A stretch of 6,410 nt of DNA from Oceanospirillaceae bacterium. GTDB taxonomy: Bacteria; Pseudomonadota; Gammaproteobacteria; Pseudomonadales; Balneatricaceae. Numbering within the stretch: the stretch's first letter is position 1; every line of letters starts with the position of its first letter. The notes beneath the pieces were generated by a model that saw nothing but the letters and a program-made list of their open reading frames with translations, was not told the origin of the DNA and did no database searches. Positions 1-5,722 of the stretch are shown in pieces. A program made the position numbers and the translations under genes. The stretch spans positions 1 through 6,410 of the forward strand of contig JAGSHA010000195.1 of assembly GCA_023954795.1 (NCBI GenBank). The letters are read 5' to 3'.

Positions 1-356
1 AATTCAGTGATTTCTATCATGACCCGGGACGGATCAGCATCCAGCTCACGTAACATATCCAGCGTCGGAAGCTGCGTGGTCTGAGCAATAAACTGTAACC
101 ATTCAGGTGATAAGTTCAGGCTGATGAAGCTATCACCGGGAAGCTCATTTAACCCCGACAGCGCCTGATATCGGACACTCCTATCAGCTGCAATGCGATT
201 CTCCAATGAGCACTTAGGGTCTGAAAAATAAGCCCCGGCAGAGACCACATCACCCGCCTCATTTTTCTGTCGGGCCAGCGCTTCATAACCCGCGATCCGC
301 CCACTCGCAGTTTCGACAATTGGCTGATACCAAGGAAACAGATCCCGCATCATCAT
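1..356 (-). CDS. EAL-domain c-di-GMP phosphodiesterase, N-terminal part (cut by window edge)
   Basis: The first 118 residues are visible, and the gene runs off the left edge. EAL domains hydrolyse cyclic di-GMP to linear pGpG, lowering the signal that favours sessile growth over motility. Seen: the opening FPWYQPIV; the signature GYEALAR with E25-A26-L27, whose Glu is a metal ligand in this family; NLSP at 81-84, whose Asn is also a metal ligand; and EITE at 115-118, the next acidic metal site. All catalytic residues that fall inside the window are intact, so an active enzyme is likely. The domain begins at the very N-terminus with no GGDEF, PAS or membrane segment before it. Any partner domain would have to lie C-terminal, outside the window. 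Three ATG codons in a row form the start; I chose the first (354-356). The frame stays open upstream to 449 but holds only a GTG at 363-365, and a good promoter lies inside that stretch. The gene is divergent from the chemoreceptor gene. Confidence 0.9.
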   Translation of the reverse strand, partial: MMMRDLFPWYQPIVETASGRIAGYEALARQKNEAGDVVSAGAYFSDPKCSLENRIAADRSVRYQALSGLNELPGDSFISLNLSPEWLQFIAQTTQLPTLDMLRELDADPSRVMIEITE

Positions 357-364
357 TTTATCCA

Positions 365-383
365 CATAACTTTTAATGTTATG
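365..383. repeat. Inverted repeat CATAAC-N7-GTTATG in the EAL gene leader
   Basis: Two perfect 6-base arms (365-370 and 378-383) flank a 7-nt AT-rich spacer. The repeat lies between the candidate -10 box and the start codon of the EAL gene, about 9 nt before the ATG. It could be an operator for a dimeric regulator, or an RNA hairpin that shields the ribosome binding region. With arms this short in AT-rich DNA, chance is also possible. Confidence 0.35.
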
Positions 384-396
384 GGACTGACAGCAA

Positions 397-426
397 GTTA
401 TATGCCATACAGGGGATTCAGGCCAA
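397..426 (-). promoter_or_regulatory. Candidate sigma-70 promoter for the EAL gene
   Basis: Read on the minus strand, TTGGCC (421-426) matches the -35 consensus at 4 of 6 positions. After 18 nt comes TATAAC (397-402), a 5 of 6 match to the -10 consensus. Transcription would start near 390, giving a leader of about 33 nt before the ATG at 356. This is a match by eye only. Confidence 0.45.
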
Positions 427-487
427 TCACAGACACTGAACGAATATGATCAATCTTCACCGCTTCTTTTTGGATCGCGCTGCAATT

Positions 488-513
488 TCAAAGGCACCAA
501 AGAAGTGCGGATA
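488..513 (+). promoter_or_regulatory. Candidate sigma-28 (FliA-like) promoter for the chemoreceptor operon
   Basis: TCAAAG at 488-493, a 13-nt spacer, then GCGGATA at 507-513. Flagellar sigma-28 promoters in pseudomonads and relatives resemble TCAAG followed 12-14 nt later by GCCGATA, so the -10 element matches at 6 of 7 positions. Chemoreceptor genes are commonly in this regulon, which makes the match plausible. Transcription would start near 522, leaving a leader of about 105 nt before the ATG at 628. The rest of 514-627 shows nothing I can name. Confidence 0.35.
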
Positions 514-627
514 CACATTTAACGATTGGCCAAAAATCCATGCATCAATAGCAGAACCCCACATTCACCACACACAAACAGGTTCTGGAACGCTTTGTGC
601 ATTGCTTCATACAGTGCAATTTTCGGG

Positions 628-1788
628 ATGAATGCAATGTTGCGACCTGTTCAGTTACTTATCGAGGCAGGGGGTATCAGATTCATTGGTAGCCTGATCA
701 CCTTACTGCTGGCTTCTTCGATCACCTTGGTCCTGCTGTCGGTGCCAAACTTAATCTCTCTTCTAGCAATAACAATGCTCGCGTATCTATCCCTCAGTTT
801 TCTTATGCTGATGGGACAGGACCTTGTCAGGCTCTCCGCTTATCTGGACGGGGAAATACAACCGGGTTCAGTACCCACACTTAACGGGCCGTTGAAACCC
901 CTGGCGATATCCATTGATCACGCTTTGCTTGAAGTCCGTCGAAATGTGAATGAATCCCATGCTGTTGTGGATGAAATCAGCCACTCCGTCACCGAGTTAT
1001 CACGTAATGCCAGTCACGTTGCTCGTAATACGGATCAGCAATCACACGCCACAGCCTCCACCGCTGCAGCTGTCACCCAGATAAGCCATAGCGTCGAGGA
1101 AGTCACTCGCTGCATTACTGAAACTCAAGCATCAGCACACGCTGCACGTAGGTTATCCAAAGAAGGTATATCCGCGCTGATTCCTGCCCGTGAAGAAGTA
1201 GAAGAGGTTTCGCAACAGGCTGGAGCAACCTCGCGGCTGGTTAGCGAACTCAAAACTCGCTCTGACAACATATCCAAGATGTCGGAGTTTATTCGCGACC
1301 TGTCAGACCAGACAAACCTCCTCTCGCTCAATACCGCGATTGAAGCTGCCCGTGCTGGCGAACATGGCCGCGGGTTCTCTGTGGTGGCGGAAGAAGTGCG
1401 CGCCCTTGCCCAGCGTAGTCATACCGCATCGGTTGAGATTAGCAATGTCATTGGGGCGGTCCAGCAGCAGATGGCGGGCTTGTGTGAGCAGATGGACAAT
1501 GTTGTTGCCAGCAGTAATCGATGTGTCGCCAGCACCACGCAGGTTGAGAGCTTTCTTAAAGACATCACAATGAGAACAGAGACAGTGTCAGACCAGATCA
1601 GCCAGGTCGCAGTTGCGGTTCATCAACAGGAAAATGCAACCCGGGATATCTCAGAACACATTGAAAACGTCGCGGTTGTCGCTGAATCAAACAGCATGAT
1701 GGCTAGCGAAACGGCACGCGTAGCCCATCATATCGCCACACTGACACAAGCGAATACAGGTAATCGATCTTCGGGAGAACCCGCATGA
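628..1788 (+). CDS. Membrane-anchored methyl-accepting chemotaxis-type signalling protein without a sensory domain
   Basis: This 386-residue protein should control a CheA/CheW complex at the inner membrane. Residues 19-38 and 42-62 are two hydrophobic helices joined by a turn of only about four residues, so no periplasmic ligand domain exists. A polar linker (about 65-100) with no clear HAMP domain follows, then a long helical coiled coil. The hairpin tip that binds CheA/CheW is highly conserved at 220-264, including QTNLLSLN (228-235), EAARAGE (239-245), GRGFSVVAEEVRALA (247-261) and RS (263-264). The C-terminus ends in SSGEPA and lacks the NWETF-type pentapeptide that tethers CheR in some receptors. 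The frame is open back to a TTG at 526, but that extension of 34 residues is polar and unlike a receptor N-terminus. ATG at 628 or at 637 both fit, and neither has a strong ribosome binding site. With no sensor of its own, it may take its input from the overlapping next gene. Confidence 0.92.
   Translation: MNAMLRPVQLLIEAGGIRFIGSLITLLLASSITLVLLSVPNLISLLAITMLAYLSLSFLMLMGQDLVRLSAYLDGEIQPGSVPTLNGPLKPLAISIDHALLEVRRNVNESHAVVDEISHSVTELSRNASHVARNTDQQSHATASTAAAVTQISHSVEEVTRCITETQASAHAARRLSKEGISALIPAREEVEEVSQQAGATSRLVSELKTRSDNISKMSEFIRDLSDQTNLLSLNTAIEAARAGEHGRGFSVVAEEVRALAQRSHTASVEISNVIGAVQQQMAGLCEQMDNVVASSNRCVASTTQVESFLKDITMRTETVSDQISQVAVAVHQQENATRDISEHIENVAVVAESNSMMASETARVAHHIATLTQANTGNRSSGEPA
1773..1777 (+). 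promoter_or_regulatory. Ribosome binding site inside the chemoreceptor gene end
   Basis: GGGAG lies 7 nt before the ATG at 1785, within the last codons of the chemoreceptor gene. It supports the 4-nt overlapping start of the next gene and implies translational coupling of the pair. Confidence 0.7.
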
Positions 1789-2609
1789 TGTTATCGACCG
1801 GCACAATTGCAACATTCACAGCTCTATCTATCGCTATATTGGTGCTTACGTCTCTCACCTATACATGGCGTATCCGAAACAGGCGAGCCCGACAATTGAA
1901 GGGGATTGAATGGCTGGTCAGCTTGCGTCACCTTCTCGCACATCTACAACAACACCGCGGCCTGAGCAGCGCATTTCTCGCCGGTAAAACGGAGTTAAAA
2001 GGAGACATCAGCAGCCTACAAATGCAAATCCGAAGAGATTGTGAAGCCGTCATCCTGATCGGTGAATGGATCACCCTCAGTCCGCGTTGGCAGGGTGTTG
2101 AGGAACACTGGCAACGCTTGGCACAGCGCTTTCAGACGCTGGACCGGGACACCAATATTGGTCAGCACAACCGATTAATTACCAACCTGATCTATCTGAT
2201 CGAAGATGCCGCCGATGCACATGAACTGAAACATCTGTGTGAAGACATCACTCAGGCCCAGCGGGTTTGGCGTGATCTGCTAATCTCTGCTGAACATATT
2301 GGTCAGGCCCGGGCAATTGGAACGGCCATTACCGCCGCAGGCAACTGCGACAGTGTTTCACGTATCCAGTTGAGCTATCTGAGCAATAAAATTGAGGAAA
2401 CCAGCCAGAGAGTCAAAAATGATCTTGAGATCTCGCATCAAACCCAACATAAGCTGCAGGAACTGCTCTACTGCATCAAAGATCGGGTGATGTTGGACAC
2501 ACCCCAGATCGATTCCCAGATCTATTTCAAACTGGCAACCGCCTGTCTGGAAGATATGCTAGCGAAATACGACGAAGAAATTATGCGTCTGCGCGTCAAT
2601 ATTCGCTGA
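1785..2609 (+). CDS. Single-pass membrane protein with NIT-like (nitrate/nitrite-sensing type) helical domain
   Basis: This 274-residue protein has one hydrophobic helix at about 7-28. It is followed at once by a basic run (R29, R31, R33, R34, R36), which predicts that the C-terminal body faces the cytoplasm. The body appears wholly helical. At 54-67 it carries LQQHRGLSSAFLAG, which resembles the first signature helix of NIT and related four-helix sensor domains (LQ-x-ERG-x-S). At 173-184 it has GQARAIGTAITA, resembling the second arginine-containing signature of such domains. In NasR, the NIT reference protein, paired arginines on these helices bind nitrate. Here R58 is preceded by His rather than Arg, so the ligand may differ. 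No signalling or output domain is present. The start overlaps the chemoreceptor stop as ATGA (1785-1788), behind a good ribosome binding site; a second ATG follows directly. I infer that it is the sensory partner of the sensorless receptor. The NIT assignment is moderate and rests on motif resemblance. Confidence 0.75.
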   Translation: MMLSTGTIATFTALSIAILVLTSLTYTWRIRNRRARQLKGIEWLVSLRHLLAHLQQHRGLSSAFLAGKTELKGDISSLQMQIRRDCEAVILIGEWITLSPRWQGVEEHWQRLAQRFQTLDRDTNIGQHNRLITNLIYLIEDAADAHELKHLCEDITQAQRVWRDLLISAEHIGQARAIGTAITAAGNCDSVSRIQLSYLSNKIEETSQRVKNDLEISHQTQHKLQELLYCIKDRVMLDTPQIDSQIYFKLATACLEDMLAKYDEEIMRLRVNIR

Positions 2610-2651
2610 TAACTGCCGCTGATCTAGTAGATCTAAGCGAATAAAAACAAA

Positions 2652-2681
2652 AAAACCACAGGGCCAAAGCGCTGTGGTTTT
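2652..2681. terminator. Bidirectional intrinsic terminator between convergent operons
   Basis: A perfect 10-bp stem, AAAACCACAG (2652-2661) with CTGTGGTTTT (2672-2681), closes over a 10-nt loop that can add two inner G-C pairs. On the minus strand the stem is followed by a long U-rich tract (complement of 2641-2655), so it should stop bolA transcription strongly. On the plus strand the U run is short (2678-2681), giving a weaker stop for the chemoreceptor operon. The rest of 2610-2723 holds only a small perfect palindrome (GATCTA-G-TAGATC, 2621-2633) of no evident role. Confidence 0.8.
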
Positions 2682-2723
2682 AACAACAACCTGCTCTCAG
2701 GTCAGATATTGTCTACGTCGAAC

Positions 2724-3029
2724 TTATTCACCACCACGACAATTTGGCGACAACGGTGCGGGCGCCGCCCGCTTTTGCCATTCTTCAGCCGTGTAGAGAT
2801 GCATTGCCAGTGCATGCACCGGTGACTGCAGCTCATCGGCCAACAGGCCATAAATAAGCTGGTGACGCTGAACCAGACGCTTACCCGTGAAGTCATCGGA
2901 AACCAGTGTCAGCTTAAAATGACTATCGGTCGCCGGACCGGAGTGCATATGGCTCTCGTTTTCAATATCCATATGCTCTACCGCAAGCCCTGCCTGCAGT
3001 TTCTGTTCGATGATTACCTGAACACTCAT
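2724..3029 (-). CDS. bolA: BolA family protein
   Basis: BolA proteins pair with monothiol glutaredoxins to bind or hand over [2Fe-2S] clusters in the cytoplasm. In enterobacteria BolA also acts as a transcription factor affecting shape, biofilm and motility. This 101-residue protein has the usual BolA length and shows the family core throughout: the ESHMHSGP region (25-32), SHFKLTLVSDDFTGKR (36-51), the RHQLIY helix (55-60) containing the conserved RH, and VHALAMHLYTAEEW (71-84). His72 lies in the C-terminal VHAL element, where the family's conserved cluster-ligand His is found. The tail after residue 86 is Pro/Ala-rich, ends in NCRGGE and looks non-conserved. It begins 18 nt after the stop of the DUF3422 gene, and a GGAG lies at 3040-3043, 10 nt before the ATG, so the two are probably co-transcribed. 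Confidence 0.95.
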   Translation of the reverse strand: MSVQVIIEQKLQAGLAVEHMDIENESHMHSGPATDSHFKLTLVSDDFTGKRLVQRHQLIYGLLADELQSPVHALAMHLYTAEEWQKRAAPAPLSPNCRGGE

Positions 3030-3047
3030 GCTTATGTTGCTCCAGCC

Positions 3048-4403
3048 TTAATGTTTGTCTTTTCTATCCGCTTCATCCCGGTCAGCTTTTTCAGTCGCCA
3101 GTTTGAGGAATTTCTTATGAATCTTGCGTGTCGCCAGCCAGACCACCGTGATCACCACGGGTACTGAAATGCCGACCGTCAGGCTCTTATTGAGATCAAC
3201 ACCGTTATCATACAGCGCTTCGATCAAATATTTGAGCAGCCCAACCATGTAGTAGCTGATCGCGGCAACAGACAAGCCTTCGACGGTGTGCTGCATCATC
3301 AGCTGGATACGTGATCGGCGATCCATTGATGCCAACAGATCCTGATTCTGCGCTTGTATCGATAGCTCGACACGGGTGCGCATCATATCGGACACGCGGT
3401 CGATACGTCGCGACAGATTTTCCAGACGCTCACTGACCGATTCACAGGTCCTCACCGCCGGTGTCAGACGGCGAGTCATAAACTCGGTGATAGTTAAGTG
3501 TCCGGAGACCTCATCTTCCCGCAGCTCCGCCAGACGTTTCAATACCAGATCCTGATAAGCCCGCGTGGCGCTGAAACGGAATGTGGTTTGCGCCCGACAG
3601 GCTTCGACCCACGCCGCCATATCGGTTAACTTACCCAGCAGAATGCGCTCATCCAGATCCGTATTTTCAGCCAGCGTACTCGTGGTATCAGCCAGCTTAC
3701 GGTCCATCTCGCTCAACTCAGGATTGTACTTACGTGCTAACGGCAAACCCAACAGCGCCATCAGGCGATAGGTTTCAATCTCCATCACACGTTGTGTAAG
3801 ACGACCCAGCTGACTGTCACTCATCTTCTTGTTGTAGATCAGGAAGCGGCCAAAGCCATCACTGTGCAACTGAAACGTCGTCCAGACACGTGCGTCACCA
3901 TTCTGCGGACTACTACCGACCAGGCGCATGCCTTCGAAGAAGCTCTTGACCACGGGCAGTGCGGGTTCCGGCTGTGAGCGAGCATCTTCAATTGCCACAT
4001 GAAACGAAACCACCACCGTACCCGGCAACGCCCTCAGCCATTCTGCCGGTATCCGGCTGATTCCTGAGCAATCAAACGGGTCAGCGCAGCTCTCTACATC
4101 CAGATTCACAAAGGTGTAGGTGATGAACTCCAGATGTTTTTCCCGGCGCACACGCACCGTGCCAAAATCCACTTCATAACAGACGCCATCCTGCTCGGGT
4201 GCTTCGTGCCCAAAGTGTTCATAGATCTTCTGGAAATGCTCAAACTCCTGTTCACGAGACACACCCTCGCAAAGCACGGCCAGAAAAGTTAGCCGGGATG
4301 GGCTGGGGATAACCTGAAACGGGCGGGAGTGCAGCTCCGCATAGAGCGCCTCCTGCATCGGATGCAGTTCCAGCCCGTACGGATTATTGGGCAATTGTTC
4401 CAT
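3048..4403 (-). CDS. DUF3422 family membrane protein
   Basis: This 451-residue protein of unknown function is close to the usual length of the DUF3422 family of proteobacteria. Seen: the N-terminal family signature HPMQEALYAELHSRPF (14-29); a mixed alpha/beta region to about 220; a long, charged, mostly helical region (about 225-370), likely coiled coil; the family motif TVEGLSVAAISYY (373-385); and two C-terminal membrane helices at about 376-394 and 406-425. They are joined by a short polar loop (YDNGVDLNK), and a basic/acidic tail of about 25 residues follows. Most of the protein should therefore lie on one side of the inner membrane, probably the cytoplasm. I chose the ATG at 4403 because GGAG (complement of 4410-4413) lies 6 nt before it. 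A TTG at 4418 would place the ribosome site inside the gene. It is the first gene of an apparent operon with bolA. No biochemical role is assigned. Confidence 0.92.
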   Translation of the reverse strand: MEQLPNNPYGLELHPMQEALYAELHSRPFQVIPSPSRLTFLAVLCEGVSREQEFEHFQKIYEHFGHEAPEQDGVCYEVDFGTVRVRREKHLEFITYTFVNLDVESCADPFDCSGISRIPAEWLRALPGTVVVSFHVAIEDARSQPEPALPVVKSFFEGMRLVGSSPQNGDARVWTTFQLHSDGFGRFLIYNKKMSDSQLGRLTQRVMEIETYRLMALLGLPLARKYNPELSEMDRKLADTTSTLAENTDLDERILLGKLTDMAAWVEACRAQTTFRFSATRAYQDLVLKRLAELREDEVSGHLTITEFMTRRLTPAVRTCESVSERLENLSRRIDRVSDMMRTRVELSIQAQNQDLLASMDRRSRIQLMMQHTVEGLSVAAISYYMVGLLKYLIEALYDNGVDLNKSLTVGISVPVVITVVWLATRKIHKKFLKLATEKADRDEADRKDKH

Positions 4404-4409
4404 ATTTGG

Positions 4410-4413
4410 CTCC
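4410..4413 (-). promoter_or_regulatory. Ribosome binding site fixing the DUF3422 start
   Basis: GGAG on the minus strand, 6 nt before the ATG at 4403. It argues for a 451-residue protein rather than a longer form starting at the TTG at 4418. Confidence 0.7.
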
Positions 4414-4433
4414 GGCAAAAAAAGTAGCCTCTA

Positions 4434-4462
4434 TTCATAGCCTTACTGGCACTTTTTCGCAA
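4434..4462 (-). promoter_or_regulatory. Candidate sigma-70 promoter for the DUF3422-bolA operon
   Basis: On the minus strand TTGCGA (4457-4462) is followed after exactly 17 nt by TATGAA (4434-4439). The -35 element matches at 4 of 6 positions and the -10 at 5 of 6. Transcription would start near 4427, about 24 nt before the ATG. Confidence 0.55.
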
Positions 4463-4492
4463 CCGCACAGGGGTGTTAATTCACTCCACCTT

Positions 4493-4518
4493 GGGTAGTA
4501 ATTACCCTGAAAAACAGG
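4493..4518. repeat. Overlapping small hairpins downstream of the 120-residue gene
   Basis: Two short inverted repeats share bases: GGGTA-N5-TACCC (4493-4507) and CCTG-N5-CAGG (4506-4518). They cannot both form fully at once. They lie between the stop of the gene ending at 4523 and the promoter of the DUF3422 gene, where a terminator would be expected. No U-run follows, so a terminator role is uncertain. Confidence 0.3.
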
Positions 4519-4522
4519 CAAT

Positions 4523-4885
4523 TTACTCTTCGAGACTCGCCACCATCATCGGCTCAACCGCCAGATCCAGTGCCATCACTTGCGGCTTAACTGCAAACCA
4601 GTCGGCAAATAAGGCCTGAGAACGGGGTTCTGGCCAGGCATCCGCCATTTCGTCCCACGCAGCCAGCTCGTTTTCGAAGATGGTGGACCAGTTCTGGTTC
4701 AGCGCAGCATCAAAATCGCTGTCGCTTTCCACTTCATCGATCAAATAGACGGTGCCCTCACGCTGATGCTCTTCCAGCGTCAGAGTTTGATTTAATCCCT
4801 CATCATCCAACTCAAGACTGTTAGCCCAGTCCACGAAAGGTTGTTTAGGAATAACAGCGAAAGCGGAACGGTTTAGCAGCTTCAT
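4523..4885 (-). CDS. Conserved-looking hypothetical protein, 120 residues, acidic, cytoplasmic
   Basis: I cannot name a function. The protein is small, strongly acidic and rich in Trp (W23, W66, W76, W83 and W95), with no membrane segment or signal peptide. The N-terminus MKLLNRSAFAVIPKQPFVDW, the later TVYLIDE, and the helical C-terminal half with WP and ADWF look like a folded domain of the type often listed as an uncharacterised proteobacterial protein. That is an impression, not a database result. I chose the ATG at 4885 because AGGA (4894-4897) lies 8 nt before it. An in-frame start at 4939 would add 18 residues rich in Arg, with no ribosome site visible. An AT-rich stretch (complement of 4905-4913, TAGTATATA) could supply a -10 box, but no clear -35 was found. 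It is divergent from the 243-residue gene; the starts are 63 bp apart. Confidence 0.75.
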   Translation of the reverse strand: MKLLNRSAFAVIPKQPFVDWANSLELDDEGLNQTLTLEEHQREGTVYLIDEVESDSDFDAALNQNWSTIFENELAAWDEMADAWPEPRSQALFADWFAVKPQVMALDLAVEPMMVASLEE

Positions 4886-4948
4886 GGTTCTTATCCTGCG
4901 GTTTCTATATACTATTTGGCTGTCTAATCTTCCGATCACAGCCCGTTA

Positions 4949-5680
4949 ATGATCATACGTGTTCTGCCCCAACTCAACAGCCGCCAACAGTGGATCGATT
5001 TCTGTCGTCGAGAGATGCCGTATTGTTTTGTCGAGCAGCCTCAATGCCTAATCGACTTTCAGAGTACACATCTGCAAATTACGCTGTTGTCCAATCGCAC
5101 TCAGGGCAAAGACGCAATCAAGTACAGCTTAGGGTCCAGACGTTCGGTGGAACCCGCCTGGCAGCTCATACGCGCCTGCAACTGGGATCTTAATGCACTG
5201 CTGACCGGCCTGGAACAAATGGACTTCAGCAGCAATGTGCGTGACAACTCCCTGCTCGGCGTACATACGGATCTGACTGCCCGGAAGTTTTTCTCTAAAG
5301 AGCGCTCGGTGATTGCCCCCTCCTCGGTGGGACTGCTCAGACCGTTGGGACAGGCCCCTGAAATATGGAGCGGTGAACACCTGCTGCGGCTGATTGCCAA
5401 TGGACAATACTCAGATCTGCGCAATGAGCAGATCGCTCTGCCGCATATGTCCGATGCAAACACCTCATCCAGCACTCAGGCAGGCGGCATTCCCGTGCCG
5501 TCAATCAGCAGCTTACGGCTGATGCTGCTGGAGAAACCGTGGCAGTGGGTCGGACAGCAGCACAACGAGCGCTTACACCTGTTTCGTGAACGCCAGCCGA
5601 TTGTCAGCCTGATTCCGGATTTTACCGCTCCAGCCCCTCGTCTGAAGGCCAAAGGAAACGCCCGCCAGAACTACCTATAA
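4949..5680 (+). CDS. Hypothetical protein, 243 residues, unknown function
   Basis: I do not recognise this protein. It is soluble-looking, with no signal peptide or membrane helix. The N-terminal part (1-130) appears folded and has three cysteines at an even spacing (C19, C26, C33) plus C74, but no metal-binding motif I can name. Residues about 165-183 are Ser/Thr/Gly-rich and may be a flexible linker. A shorter C-terminal segment follows (185-222, with LMLLEKPWQWVGQQ), and the basic tail ends in RQNYL. Codon use resembles the neighbours, and the frame is open for 732 bp, so it is very likely a real gene. No good ribosome binding site precedes the ATG at 4949, which sits in a palindrome, ATGATCAT. 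ATG at 5015 is an alternative. It is convergent with the ATPase gene and divergent from the 120-residue gene, so it is probably transcribed alone. Confidence 0.75.
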   Translation: MIIRVLPQLNSRQQWIDFCRREMPYCFVEQPQCLIDFQSTHLQITLLSNRTQGKDAIKYSLGSRRSVEPAWQLIRACNWDLNALLTGLEQMDFSSNVRDNSLLGVHTDLTARKFFSKERSVIAPSSVGLLRPLGQAPEIWSGEHLLRLIANGQYSDLRNEQIALPHMSDANTSSSTQAGGIPVPSISSLRLMLLEKPWQWVGQQHNERLHLFRERQPIVSLIPDFTAPAPRLKAKGNARQNYL

Positions 5681-5701
5681 AGCAGTTCTGAAACGGGCGT
5701 T
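5657..5701. terminator. Nested inverted repeat spanning the stop codon of the 243-residue gene, probable terminator
   Basis: The outer arms AACGCCCG (5657-5664) and CGGGCGTT (5694-5701) are perfect complements. The inner arms CAGAACT (5666-5672) and AGTTCTG (5684-5690) are also perfect, around an 11-nt loop that contains the TAA at 5678-5680. It sits between convergent genes whose stops are 42 nt apart. On the minus strand the stem is followed by a pyrimidine-rich TTTCCTTT, so it best fits the end of the ATPase operon; on the plus strand there is no clear U-run. Confidence 0.6.
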
Positions 5702-5722
5702 AAATAGAGCGGTTATGTCAGC

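Noticed and set aside
526..627. N-terminal extension of the chemoreceptor from a TTG codon at 526
   Set aside because: The added 34 residues are polar and irregular, no ribosome site precedes the TTG, and the likely promoter start is at about the same position.
446..631. Small 61-codon plus-strand frame before the chemoreceptor
   Set aside because: It overlaps the candidate sigma-28 promoter, has no ribosome binding site and its protein looks random.
2621..2633. Palindrome GATCTA-G-TAGATC after the NIT-like gene as an attachment or operator site
   Set aside because: It is short, single-copy here and next to a terminator between convergent genes, so chance is the simplest explanation.
2862..3167. 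101-codon plus-strand frame opposite bolA and the end of the DUF3422 gene
   Set aside because: It is antisense to two well-supported genes, and its product has no recognisable domain.
3048..4403. DUF3422 protein as a CorA-type metal channel, because of its long helix followed by two C-terminal membrane helices
   Set aside because: The GMN motif that ends the first membrane helix of CorA is absent, and the DUF3422 family motifs explain the sequence better.
5101..5475. 124-codon minus-strand frame inside the 243-residue gene
   Set aside because: It is rich in Ser, Arg and Cys, as expected of an antisense shadow, and has no ribosome binding site.
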